Part shown: positions 1 through 6,014 of the stretch, in pieces
Layout of the letters: each line of letters begins with the position of its first letter
How positions within the stretch are numbered: position 1 is the first letter of the stretch
From: Chromatiales bacterium
GTDB taxonomy: Bacteria > Pseudomonadota > Gammaproteobacteria > CAMYNG01
DNA: 7,433 nucleotides
Reading direction: 5' to 3'
Assembly: GCA_027021685.1 (NCBI GenBank)
Contig: JALUTW010000381.1
Location: 1-7,433 of the forward strand
The notes under the pieces: model-generated
Database searches by the model: none
What the model was told of the DNA's origin: nothing
The model's input: only the letters and a program-made list of their open reading frames with translations
Position numbers and translations under genes: made by a program

Positions 1-897
1 CTTGCCGGTGGACTCGGCAATGAGCTGCTCCAGCCAGGCCCCCAGGGAGCGCAGCCCGGGAGAGCAGAACACCGTCAGCTTGTCGCGCCCGGCGCGGGCC
101 GCCTCCCCCAGCACCAGGCCCAGCGCGAGTCCCGGGTTGGTCTCCGCCGGTGCATCCGGCCCGCATGCGGTGACCATGGCCCGCGCACGCCGGAGCAGCC
201 ACTCCACGTCCAGCCCCATGGCCGCGGCCGGCACCAGGCCGAAGGGTGAAAGGGCCGAGTAGCGCCCGCCGATGCCGGGCCGGCCATGGAACACGGCCCG
301 GAAACCGCGCTCGGCGGCCACCCGCTCCAGCCTCGAGCCGGGATCGGTGACCGCCCCGAAATGCTCTGCCGCGCGTTTGTCGCCCAGCACCCGGCCGGCC
401 TGCTGAAAGAAATAGTCCATGAGGATGTTGGGTTCCAGCGTGGTGCCGGACTTGCTCGCCACCAGGAACACGGTGCGGGCGTAGTCGAGGCGGGAGGCGA
501 CGGTGCGAATCTGGGCCGGGTCGGTGGAGTCGAGGATGATCCAGTCCGGGTGCTCCGGCTGCGGCCCGAAGGTCAGGCGCAGCACCTCCGGCGCCAGGCT
601 GGAACCGCCCATGCCCAGCAATACCCCGTGGGTGAAGTAGCGGCCCTCCACCCAGTGGTAGACCCGCTTGAACTCGCCCATGTCCGCCAGGGCATCGTCC
701 ACCGCACCGAGCCAGTCCAGCCAGCGCCCCTCGTCGCCGCCGGTCCACAGGCCGGCGTCGCGCGCCCACAGCCGGGCCATCCGGTCCTCCGCCTGCCACC
801 GCGCCCGGGCCTCTTCCACCCGCTCCCGCAGGCCGGCCGGCAGGCTCATGGACTGGAGCCCGACATCGGGGACGGCGGTGGTTTCCGTTGCAGACAT
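1..897 (-). CDS. pgi: Glucose-6-phosphate isomerase (phosphoglucose isomerase), N-terminal 299 residues; 3' end outside the window
   Basis: This cytosolic enzyme interconverts glucose 6-phosphate and fructose 6-phosphate. The frame has no stop from the ATG at 897 to the left edge. Visible landmarks are a phosphosugar-binding GMGGSS (residues 95-100), SKSGTTLEPN (148-157), the family signature GIGGRYSALS (208-217) and EQLIAESTGK (290-299), which normally carries active-site residues. The sequence style (RLWARDAGLWTG at 42-53, LDSTDPAQ at 122-129) resembles, from memory, the isomerase half of fused transaldolase-phosphoglucose isomerase proteins more than classical E. coli Pgi. Here the frame closes with a stop at 964-966, so no transaldolase is fused upstream. 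The start is supported by a purine-rich ribosome site (AAGGGAG, 906-912) 8 bases before the ATG. About 250 C-terminal residues should lie off the window. It is divergent from the outer-membrane gene. Confidence 0.95.
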   Translation of the reverse strand, partial: MSATETTAVPDVGLQSMSLPAGLRERVEEARARWQAEDRMARLWARDAGLWTGGDEGRWLDWLGAVDDALADMGEFKRVYHWVEGRYFTHGVLLGMGGSSLAPEVLRLTFGPQPEHPDWIILDSTDPAQIRTVASRLDYARTVFLVASKSGTTLEPNILMDYFFQQAGRVLGDKRAAEHFGAVTDPGSRLERVAAERGFRAVFHGRPGIGGRYSALSPFGLVPAAAMGLDVEWLLRRARAMVTACGPDAPAETNPGLALGLVLGEAARAGRDKLTVFCSPGLRSLGAWLEQLIAESTGK

Positions 898-910
898 GGC
901 GCGTGCTCCC

Positions 911-938
911 TTGGCGCAAATATCGTTCCTGTTATACT
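911..938 (+). promoter_or_regulatory. Candidate sigma70-type promoter for the outer-membrane protein gene
   Basis: TTGGCG (911-916, 4 of 6 to the -35 consensus) is followed after 16 bases by TATACT (933-938, 5 of 6 to the -10 consensus). Transcription would start near 945, leaving a leader of about 24 bases before the ATG at 969. The -35 overlaps the pgi ribosome-binding region, so the two genes are packed back to back in about 70 bases. Confidence 0.5.
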
Positions 939-959
939 CGGTTCCAACGCGCTTTGGAA
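931..959 (-). promoter_or_regulatory. Candidate sigma70-type promoter for pgi
   Basis: On the minus strand, TATAAC (931-936) matches 5 of 6 positions of the -10 consensus. It lies 17 bases from a weak -35, TTCCAA (954-959, 3 of 6). Transcription would begin near 924, giving a short leader that holds the AAGGGAG ribosome site. The -10 overlaps the opposite-strand -10 by four bases. This is a consensus match only. Confidence 0.45.
942..959. repeat. Inverted repeat TTCCAA-N6-TTGGAA in the pgi/outer-membrane gene promoter region
   Basis: Perfect 6-bp arms (942-947 and 954-959) are separated by six bases, a spacing compatible with a dimeric repressor site. It lies at the predicted start point of the plus-strand promoter and over the candidate -35 of the minus-strand promoter. 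It could be an operator, a small leader hairpin, or chance. Confidence 0.4.
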
Positions 960-968
960 TCGGTCACC

Positions 969-1463
969 ATGACACGTACCGTTCTCCTGCTGCTTTCTCT
1001 CGTCATGCTGGCGTTGCCCGCCGCGGCCACCGCAGGCGGCTTCGACCGGGGTGCCGTGCGCATCGACCTCGGCGTGGCCCGCGGCCGTGCCTTCGATCAG
1101 GATTACACCATCTACGGGCTGGGGGCCGGGTACTACGTGGCCGACGGGATCGAGGTGGGGCTGGACTATTCCGCATGGCGCGGCGACGGTCCCGACATCG
1201 ACCAGTACAGCCCCAGCATCCGGCTGGTCCTGCGGGCCGGGGGGTTCCGCCCCTACCTGGGGGCCTTCTACCGCGCCACCCGCGTGGACGGGGTGGAGGA
1301 CAGTGATGCCTGGGGCGGGCGCGCCGGTTTCTACATGGCCGCCGGCCGCGGTGCCCACTGGGGCGTGGGCGTGGCCTACCTCCGCTACCTGGATTGCGAC
1401 GAGGCCGTCTACGGAAGCTGCAGCGAGACCTACCCCGAGTTCAGCCTCGTGTTCCATCTCTGA
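969..1463 (+). CDS. Small exported beta-barrel-like outer-membrane protein, 164 aa, function unknown
   Basis: The protein opens with a clear signal peptide: MTRT, a Leu/Val/Ala-rich core to about residue 17, and an AAATA|GG-like cleavage site near residue 22. The mature part of about 142 residues alternates polar and aromatic or aliphatic residues in short strands with Gly/Asp turns (YGLGAGYYV, IEVGLDYSAW, FRPYLGAFYRA, WGVGVAYLRYL). This fits an eight-stranded barrel of OmpX/OmpW-like size. It ends in EFSLVFHL, a hydrophobic final strand, though the last residue is Leu and not the usual Phe. Two cysteines, C143 and C151, sit in the last long loop and could form a disulfide. The ATG at 969 was chosen because it starts the signal peptide; an upstream in-frame ATG at 888 would overlap the pgi start and spoil the signal. 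The ribosome site is weak (GGAA, 9 bases upstream). I do not recognise a specific family. Confidence 0.8.
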   Translation: MTRTVLLLLSLVMLALPAAATAGGFDRGAVRIDLGVARGRAFDQDYTIYGLGAGYYVADGIEVGLDYSAWRGDGPDIDQYSPSIRLVLRAGGFRPYLGAFYRATRVDGVEDSDAWGGRAGFYMAAGRGAHWGVGVAYLRYLDCDEAVYGSCSETYPEFSLVFHL

Positions 1464-1494
1464 GAAACGGTGTGCCGGGGGAACTGCCCGGTGC

Positions 1495-1626
1495 CCCCTC
1501 ACCCCGACCCCTCTCCCCCGCGATGCGGGGGAGAGGGGTCGGAAAAAACCGGTCGCGGCGCCAGGCCCCCGCGGCGGGCGAAAAGACGGTCCCCTCTCCC
1601 GCCGGGAGAGAGCCAGGGTGAGGGGA
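1495..1626. repeat. Dispersed-type palindromic repeat element (REP/MITE-like), about 132 bp
   Basis: The ends are inverted copies: CCCCTCACCC at 1495-1504 and GGGTGAGGGG at 1617-1626, each continuing inward to a CTCTCCC-type block. Next to the left end is a perfect 18-bp stem (1504-1521 with 1525-1542) around a GAT loop. Near the right end is a 7-bp stem (CTCTCCC 1594-1600, GGGAGAG 1604-1610) with a GCC loop. The pattern of CCCTCACCC, CCCTCTCCC and their inversions recalls repeats scattered between genes in many proteobacterial genomes. No coding capacity or target-site duplication was recognised. Copy number cannot be judged from one window. Confidence 0.7.
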
Positions 1627-1716
1627 TCGGAACACAGGTTTTTTTCCTGCTCGCGCAACCCTCCCCGCCCCAGACCCGGCATCCCCCGGGGAAGGAATTT
1701 ATGCAACGAATCAGGT

Positions 1717-1722
1717 TAAAAT
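1717..1722 (+). promoter_or_regulatory. Candidate -10 element for mfd
   Basis: TAAAAT matches 5 of 6 positions of the -10 consensus and sits in the only AT-rich island upstream of mfd. No good -35 lies 16-18 bases upstream (GGAATT at 17). Transcription would start near 1729, just before the 1734-1770 hairpin. Confidence 0.35.
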
Positions 1723-1733
1723 ACTCCTTCGCT

Positions 1734-1770
1734 GCAAGCCGCCGGGACGCATGGCGTCCGGGAGGCTTGC
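1734..1770 (+). promoter_or_regulatory. Hairpin in the mfd leader
   Basis: GCAAGCC (1734-1740) pairs with GGCTTGC (1764-1770), CC (1742-1743) with GG (1761-1762), and GGACGC (1745-1750) with GCGTCC (1754-1759). That gives 15 pairs, two single mismatches and a 3-base loop. The loop is the ATG of an alternative in-frame start (1751), and the right arm contains the only GGAGG nearby (1761-1765). It lacks a T tract, so it is not a normal terminator. A role in mRNA stability or translation control is inferred. Confidence 0.55.
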
Positions 1771-1786
1771 TTGCGCGTGCACGACC

Positions 1787-4700
1787 ATGAGCCAGACCTG
1801 CGACATCTTCTCGCCGCCTCTCCCCGGGACCCCCGGCCGGCGCCTGCGCTGGGGCCGGCTCTACGGGGCCGGCCCCGGCCTCGCCCTGGCCCGGGCGGCG
1901 GCGATCCACGACGGCCCGCTGCTGGTGGTGACGCCGGATCCCGCATCGGCCCAGCGGCTGGAGTACGCGCTGCAGTTCTTCCTTCGGGGCAGCGACCTGC
2001 CCCTGCTCCACTTCCCGGACTGGGAAACGCTGCCCTACGACGTGTTCTCTCCCCACCAGGACATCGTTTCCGAGCGCCTGGCCACTCTCTACCGGCTGCC
2101 CGGCGTGGAGCGCGGGATCCTGGTGGTGCCGGTACAGACCCTCATGCACCGGTTGTGTCCCGCCGCCTACGTGCAGGCCAACGCCCTGCTGCTGGAGGTG
2201 GGCCAGCGCATGGACCTGGACACCATGCGTGCCACCCTCACCGGGGCCGGCTACCGCTGCGTCTCCACGGTGATGGAGCATGGCGAGTTTGCCGTGCGCG
2301 GCAACCTCCTGGACCTCTATCCCATGGGCAGCACGTGGCCGCTGCGCATCGAGTTGTTCGACGACGAGATCGAAAGCCTCCGCAGTTTCGATCCGGACAC
2401 CCAGCGATCGCGGGAGAAGCTGGCCCGGGTGCGGTTGCTGCCGGCCCGGGAGTTTCCCCTCGACGAGGCCGCCGTGCGCGATTTCCGCACCCGCTATCGC
2501 GCCGCCTTCGAGGGCGACCCGGCCCGGTCCCTGGTCTACCGGGACGTGAGCCAGGGGCTGGCCCCGGCCGGCATCGAGTACTACCTGCCGCTGTTCTTCG
2601 AGCACACCGAGACCCTGTTCGACTACCTGCCGGACACCGCGCTGGTGGTGACGCTGGACGGCACCGAGGCCGCCGCCCACCGCTTCGCCGAGGAGGCGGC
2701 CCAGCGCTACGAGCAGGGCCGCCACGACACCGAGCGCCCGCTGCTGCCGCCGGCACGGGTGTTCCTCGCCGCCGGCGAGGTGCTGGGCGCCTGCAACCGG
2801 TTTCCCCGGGTGGAGCTGCAGTCCTTCGAGGCCACCGGGACGGGCGCCTGCAACTTCACCACCCAGTCCCCGCCTTCGCTGGTGCTGGACGCCCGGGCCC
2901 AGGAACCCGCCGCCGCGCTCCTGGCCTTTCTCCGCGATACCTCGCGCCGGGTGCTGTTCGCCGCCGAGACCTCCGGCCGACGGGAGCACCTGCTGGAGCT
3001 GCTGCGGGGCCACGACATCTTCCCGCGCCCCTGTGAAAGCTGGCACGACTTCCTGGACGACGACGCCCCGCTGGGTATCACCGTCGCGCCCCTGGAGCAG
3101 GGCCTGTCCCTGTCACACCCCCGCCTGGAGGTCATCAGCGAGCCGCAGCTCTTCGGCCAGCAGGTGATGCAGCGCCGGCGCCGGCGGCGGGCGCAGCGCG
3201 ACGCCGATGCCGTCATCCGCAACCTGGCGGAGCTCCGCCCCGGCGCGCCGGTGGTTCACGAGGAGCACGGCGTCGGCCGCTACCTGGGCCTGCAGACCCT
3301 GGACGTGGGCGGTGTCGAGCAGGAGTTCCTGACCCTGGAGTACGCCGGCGGCGACAAGCTGTACGTCCCCGTCAGCGCACTGCATCTCATCAGCCGTTAC
3401 ACCGGCGCCGCCCCCGAGTCGGCCCCCCTGCACAAGCTGGGTTCCGGCCAGTGGGAAAAGGCCAGGCGCAGGGCCGCCCGGCGGGTGCGCGACGTGGCCG
3501 CCGAGCTGCTGGAGGTCTACGCCCGGCGCGAGGCCCGCACCGGTTTCGCCTACCCCGTGGACGAGGCGCAGTACCGGGCCTTCGCCGCCGCCTTTCCGTT
3601 CGAGGAGACCCCGGACCAGCAGGCGGCCATCGACGCCGTCATCGCCGCCATGCGCTCGCCGCGGCCCATGGATCACCTGGTCTGCGGCGACGTGGGCTTC
3701 GGCAAGACCGAGGTGGCCATGCGCGCGGCCTTCATCGCCGTGCAGGCCGGCCGCCAGGTGGCGGTGCTGGCTCCCACCACCCTGCTGACCCAGCAGCACC
3801 TGGAGAACTTCCGCGACCGCTTCGCCGACTGGCCGGTGCGGGTGGAGTCCCTGTCGCGCTTCCGCTCGCGCAAGGAACAGGAGGCCGTGCTGGCCGGCCT
3901 GGCGGAGGGCAAGGTGGACATCGTCATCGGCACCCACAAGCTGCTGCAGCCGGACATCCGTTTCAAGGACCTGGGCCTGGTGATCATCGACGAGGAACAC
4001 CGCTTCGGCGTGCGCCAGAAGGAGCGCTTCAAGGCCCTGCGGGCCGAGGTGGACGTGCTCACCCTCACCGCCACCCCCATTCCGCGCACCCTCAACATGG
4101 CCCTCTCGGGCCTGCGCGAGCTGTCCATCATCGCCACCCCGCCGGCGCGGCGGCTGGCGGTGAAGACCTTCGTGTCCGAGTGGAACCCGCACCTGATCCA
4201 GGAGGCCTGCCTGCGCGAGATCCGCCGCGGCGGCCAGGTGTACTTCCTGCACAACGACGTGGAGACCATCGAGCAGCAGGCGCGCAAGCTGGCCGACTTG
4301 GTGCCCGAGGCGACGGTGCACTATGCCCACGGCCAGATGCGGGAGCGGGAACTGGAGCGGGTGATGTCGGATTTCTATCACCAGCGCTTCAACGTGCTGG
4401 TGTGCACCACCATCATCGAAACCGGCATCGACATTCCCAGTGCCAACACCATCATCATCAACCGGGCCGACCGCTTCGGCCTGGCCCAGCTCTACCAGCT
4501 CCGCGGGCGCGTGGGCCGCTCCCACCACCGGGCCTATGCCTACCTGATCATTCCGCCCCGCCGCGCCCTTTCCGCCGAGGCCGCCAAAAGGCTGGAGGCG
4601 GTGGAGTCCATCGAGGAGCTGGGCACCGGCTTCACCCTGGCCACCCACGACCTCGAGATCCGCGGCGCCGGGGAGCTGCTGGGCGAGGAACAGAGCGGGC

Positions 4701-5269
4701 ACATGCACGAGATCGGATACACCCTGTACACCGAGATGCTGGAGCGGGCCGTCCAGGCCCTCAAGTCCGGGCGCGAGCCCGAGCTGGACAAGCCGCTGGC
4801 CCAGGGCACCGAGATCGACATCCGTGCCCCGGCCCTCATTCCCGAGGACTACCTGCCCGACATCCACGAGCGCCTGATCCTGTACAAGCGCATCGCCAAC
4901 GCGCAAAACGACGAGGCCCTGCATGAGCTGCAGGTGGAGATGGTGGATCGCTTCGGCCTGCTGCCGCCGCCCACCCGGACCCTGTTCCGGCTCGCCGCCC
5001 TGCGCCTGCGGGCGGTGCCGCTGGGCATCAGCAAGATCGAGCTGGGACCGGAGGGCGGCCGGGTGACGTTCGTGGAGCAGCCCGACGTGGACCCGGCCCG
5101 GATCATCCAGCTCATCCAGGACGACCCGGCCGCCTACCGCCTGGATCCCAGCCAGCGCCTGCGCATCCTGCGCGAGCTGCCGGAGCCGGAGGACCGCATC
5201 GGCGCCATCGAGGAACTGCTGGCGTATCTCGCCGCCGGCCGGGCGGAAAAGCGCCAGGCCGCCGGCTGA
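1787..5269 (+). CDS. mfd: Transcription-repair coupling factor Mfd, 1160 aa
   Basis: Mfd is a cytoplasmic DNA translocase that binds RNA polymerase stalled at lesions, removes it and recruits UvrA for nucleotide-excision repair. The protein is full length (E. coli is 1148 aa) with all regions in order. The UvrB-like N-terminal module includes DWETLPYDVFSPHQD from residue 78. The RNA-polymerase-interacting domain includes HEEHGVGRYLGL from 491. The translocase has Walker A GDVGFGKT (634-641), DEEH (735-738), TATPIPRT (761-768) and QLRGRVGR (904-911). The TRG-type region RGAGELLGEEQSG starts at 959, and the C-terminal regulatory domain runs to residue 1160. No catalytic motif is missing. ATG 1787 was chosen because it begins nearer the family's usual N-terminus. 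The in-frame ATG at 1751 would add 12 residues and lies in a hairpin loop. Neither start has a well-spaced ribosome site. The gene appears monocistronic. Confidence 0.98.
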   Translation: MSQTCDIFSPPLPGTPGRRLRWGRLYGAGPGLALARAAAIHDGPLLVVTPDPASAQRLEYALQFFLRGSDLPLLHFPDWETLPYDVFSPHQDIVSERLATLYRLPGVERGILVVPVQTLMHRLCPAAYVQANALLLEVGQRMDLDTMRATLTGAGYRCVSTVMEHGEFAVRGNLLDLYPMGSTWPLRIELFDDEIESLRSFDPDTQRSREKLARVRLLPAREFPLDEAAVRDFRTRYRAAFEGDPARSLVYRDVSQGLAPAGIEYYLPLFFEHTETLFDYLPDTALVVTLDGTEAAAHRFAEEAAQRYEQGRHDTERPLLPPARVFLAAGEVLGACNRFPRVELQSFEATGTGACNFTTQSPPSLVLDARAQEPAAALLAFLRDTSRRVLFAAETSGRREHLLELLRGHDIFPRPCESWHDFLDDDAPLGITVAPLEQGLSLSHPRLEVISEPQLFGQQVMQRRRRRRAQRDADAVIRNLAELRPGAPVVHEEHGVGRYLGLQTLDVGGVEQEFLTLEYAGGDKLYVPVSALHLISRYTGAAPESAPLHKLGSGQWEKARRRAARRVRDVAAELLEVYARREARTGFAYPVDEAQYRAFAAAFPFEETPDQQAAIDAVIAAMRSPRPMDHLVCGDVGFGKTEVAMRAAFIAVQAGRQVAVLAPTTLLTQQHLENFRDRFADWPVRVESLSRFRSRKEQEAVLAGLAEGKVDIVIGTHKLLQPDIRFKDLGLVIIDEEHRFGVRQKERFKALRAEVDVLTLTATPIPRTLNMALSGLRELSIIATPPARRLAVKTFVSEWNPHLIQEACLREIRRGGQVYFLHNDVETIEQQARKLADLVPEATVHYAHGQMRERELERVMSDFYHQRFNVLVCTTIIETGIDIPSANTIIINRADRFGLAQLYQLRGRVGRSHHRAYAYLIIPPRRALSAEAAKRLEAVESIEELGTGFTLATHDLEIRGAGELLGEEQSGHMHEIGYTLYTEMLERAVQALKSGREPELDKPLAQGTEIDIRAPALIPEDYLPDIHERLILYKRIANAQNDEALHELQVEMVDRFGLLPPPTRTLFRLAALRLRAVPLGISKIELGPEGGRVTFVEQPDVDPARIIQLIQDDPAAYRLDPSQRLRILRELPEPEDRIGAIEELLAYLAAGRAEKRQAAG

Positions 5270-5311
5270 ACCGGATATCAGAGGTCAGACAGGGGACTGC
5301 AAATGGCACGC

Positions 5312-5336
5312 GGTGTGGCCACTGCGTGGCCGCACC
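5312..5336 (+). terminator. Candidate mfd transcription terminator hairpin
   Basis: GGTGTGGCC (5312-5320) pairs with GGCCGCACC (5328-5336) over nine positions, including one G-T wobble, around a 7-base loop. The following TTCTCGCTTTC is only moderately T-rich. It starts 43 bases after the mfd stop and before the convergent def gene, which suits a terminator. It could instead be a structured spacer. Confidence 0.4.
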
Positions 5337-5348
5337 TTCTCGCTTTCG

Positions 5349-5376
5349 GACATCCGGGATCCGACATCCGAGATCC
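5349..5376. repeat. Tandem duplication of a 14-bp unit next to the def stop codon
   Basis: GACATCCGGGATCC (5349-5362) is followed directly by GACATCCGAGATCC (5363-5376), with one mismatch. It ends two bases from the def stop codon. A related GGATATC occurs at 5273-5279, so the spacer may derive from a short repeated motif. Confidence 0.7.
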
Positions 5377-5378
5377 GC

Positions 5379-5930
5379 TCACTCGCGTCCCACCGGCGAA
5401 TCCACGGCCGGCCCGAGCTGTGGAAACAGCTCGCTCTCGAAGCCGAAGTAGCGCAGGTCGCGGATGCGCTGGGGATAGAGAATCCCGTCCAGGTGGTCCA
5501 CCTCGTGCTGCACCACCCTGGCGTGAAAACCCTCCGCCTCGCGCTCGAAGGGGTCCCCGTTCTGGTCCAGGCCGCGATAGCGGATGCGCCGGTAGCGGGG
5601 CACCAGTCCGCGCATGCCCGGCACGCTGAGACAGCCCTCCCAGTCCTCCTCCTGGGCTTCGTCCAGGACCTCGATCTCCGGGTTGATGAGCACGGTGGTG
5701 GGCACGGGCTCCACGTCGGGATAACGGGGATTGGCCGCCACGCCGAAGATGACCACCCGGCGGCCGACGCCGATCTGGGGTGCGGCGAGGCCGGCGCCGT
5801 TCTGTGCCGCCATGGTGTCGAACATGTCCTCGATGAGCGCATCCAGCTCGGGCGTGTTAAACTCCCGAACCGGCTCTGCCACCTGCAGCAGCAGAGGATG
5901 TCCCATGCGAAGTACGGGCCGAACCGCCAT
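5379..5930 (-). CDS. def: Peptide deformylase, 183 aa
   Basis: Deformylase removes the formyl group from the starting methionine of new proteins at the ribosome, using a bound metal (usually Fe2+). All three family motifs are present: GAGLAAPQ (residues 45-52), EGCLS (98-102) and QHEVDH (141-146). This gives metal ligands C100, H142 and H146 and catalytic E143. The length is normal. The sequence after motif 2 (VPGMRGLVPRY) recalls the second, stand-alone deformylase of many proteobacteria, and there is no formyltransferase gene (fmt) beside it. A separate def-fmt pair elsewhere is therefore likely but not shown. ATG 5930 follows GGAG (5937-5940) by six bases, a good ribosome site. It converges on mfd and diverges from csiV. 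An alternative ATG at residue 9 would cut into the conserved N-terminus. Confidence 0.96.
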   Translation of the reverse strand: MAVRPVLRMGHPLLLQVAEPVREFNTPELDALIEDMFDTMAAQNGAGLAAPQIGVGRRVVIFGVAANPRYPDVEPVPTTVLINPEIEVLDEAQEEDWEGCLSVPGMRGLVPRYRRIRYRGLDQNGDPFEREAEGFHARVVQHEVDHLDGILYPQRIRDLRYFGFESELFPQLGPAVDSPVGRE

Positions 5931-5966
5931 GCCAGACTCCAGAACCGTGCAGCGGGACCGGACCAC

Positions 5967-5978
5967 CCCGGGCCCGGG
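5967..5978. repeat. Perfect 12-bp palindrome between def and csiV
   Basis: CCCGGGCCCGGG is a perfect palindrome lying about midway in the 84-bp divergent intergenic region. It is close to the start point predicted from the def -10 candidate. It could be an operator, but GC richness makes chance palindromes of C and G more likely. Confidence 0.4.
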
Positions 5979-5982
5979 CTGC

Positions 5983-5988
5983 ATCATA
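5983..5988 (-). promoter_or_regulatory. Candidate -10 element for def
   Basis: Read on the minus strand this is TATGAT, 5 of 6 to consensus, 52 bases before the def ATG. The best -35 at usual spacing is weak (TTTTCC at 16 bases). I see no clear plus-strand promoter for csiV in this gap; it may lie inside def. Confidence 0.35.
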
Positions 5989-6014
5989 CGCCAGTTGGGA
6001 TGCCGGAAAACACC

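Larger units (their letters stand above)
1464..1786. other. 323-bp intergenic region before mfd
   Basis: I see no convincing gene here. Short open frames through it are GC-driven and cross repeat sequence. It holds a palindromic repeat element (1495-1626), a T7 run (1639-1645) not directly preceded by a stable stem, a C-rich stretch (about 1657-1688), an AT-rich island with a candidate -10 (about 1696-1726), and a hairpin just before the mfd start (1734-1770). Confidence 0.7.

Noticed and set aside
888..968. Upstream ATG giving a 191-residue outer-membrane protein
   Set aside because: It would put a charged 27-residue stretch ahead of a clean signal peptide, and it lies upstream of both the pgi start and the predicted plus-strand transcription start.
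286..972. Plus-strand open frame of 228 codons over the pgi gene
   Set aside because: It is antisense to conserved Pgi motifs and lacks any recognisable domain.
1504..1548. 18-bp stem followed by a run of A as an intrinsic terminator
   Set aside because: The run is A on the plus strand; on the minus strand the T run precedes the stem. Neither orientation gives a stem followed by U.
1635..1649. CAGG-T7-CCTG as a terminator or hairpin
   Set aside because: The stem has only four pairs and the T run is the loop, not a tail.
1499..3046. 515-codon minus-strand open frame covering the repeat and the start of mfd
   Set aside because: It is antisense to conserved Mfd residues and runs through the palindromic repeat; it is a GC-driven shadow.
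3113..4924. Long 603-codon minus-strand open frame opposite mfd
   Set aside because: It lies fully antisense to the conserved translocase core of mfd. The composition is rich in Gly, Leu, Gln, Val and His, as expected from the complement of high-GC codons, and it shows no recognisable domain or ribosome site.
5313..6014. Upstream in-frame extension of csiV through the antisense of def, and the reciprocal extension of def through csiV
   Set aside because: Both frames stay open only because of high GC. The signal peptide at 6015 and the ribosome site and conserved N-terminus at 5930 fix the real starts.
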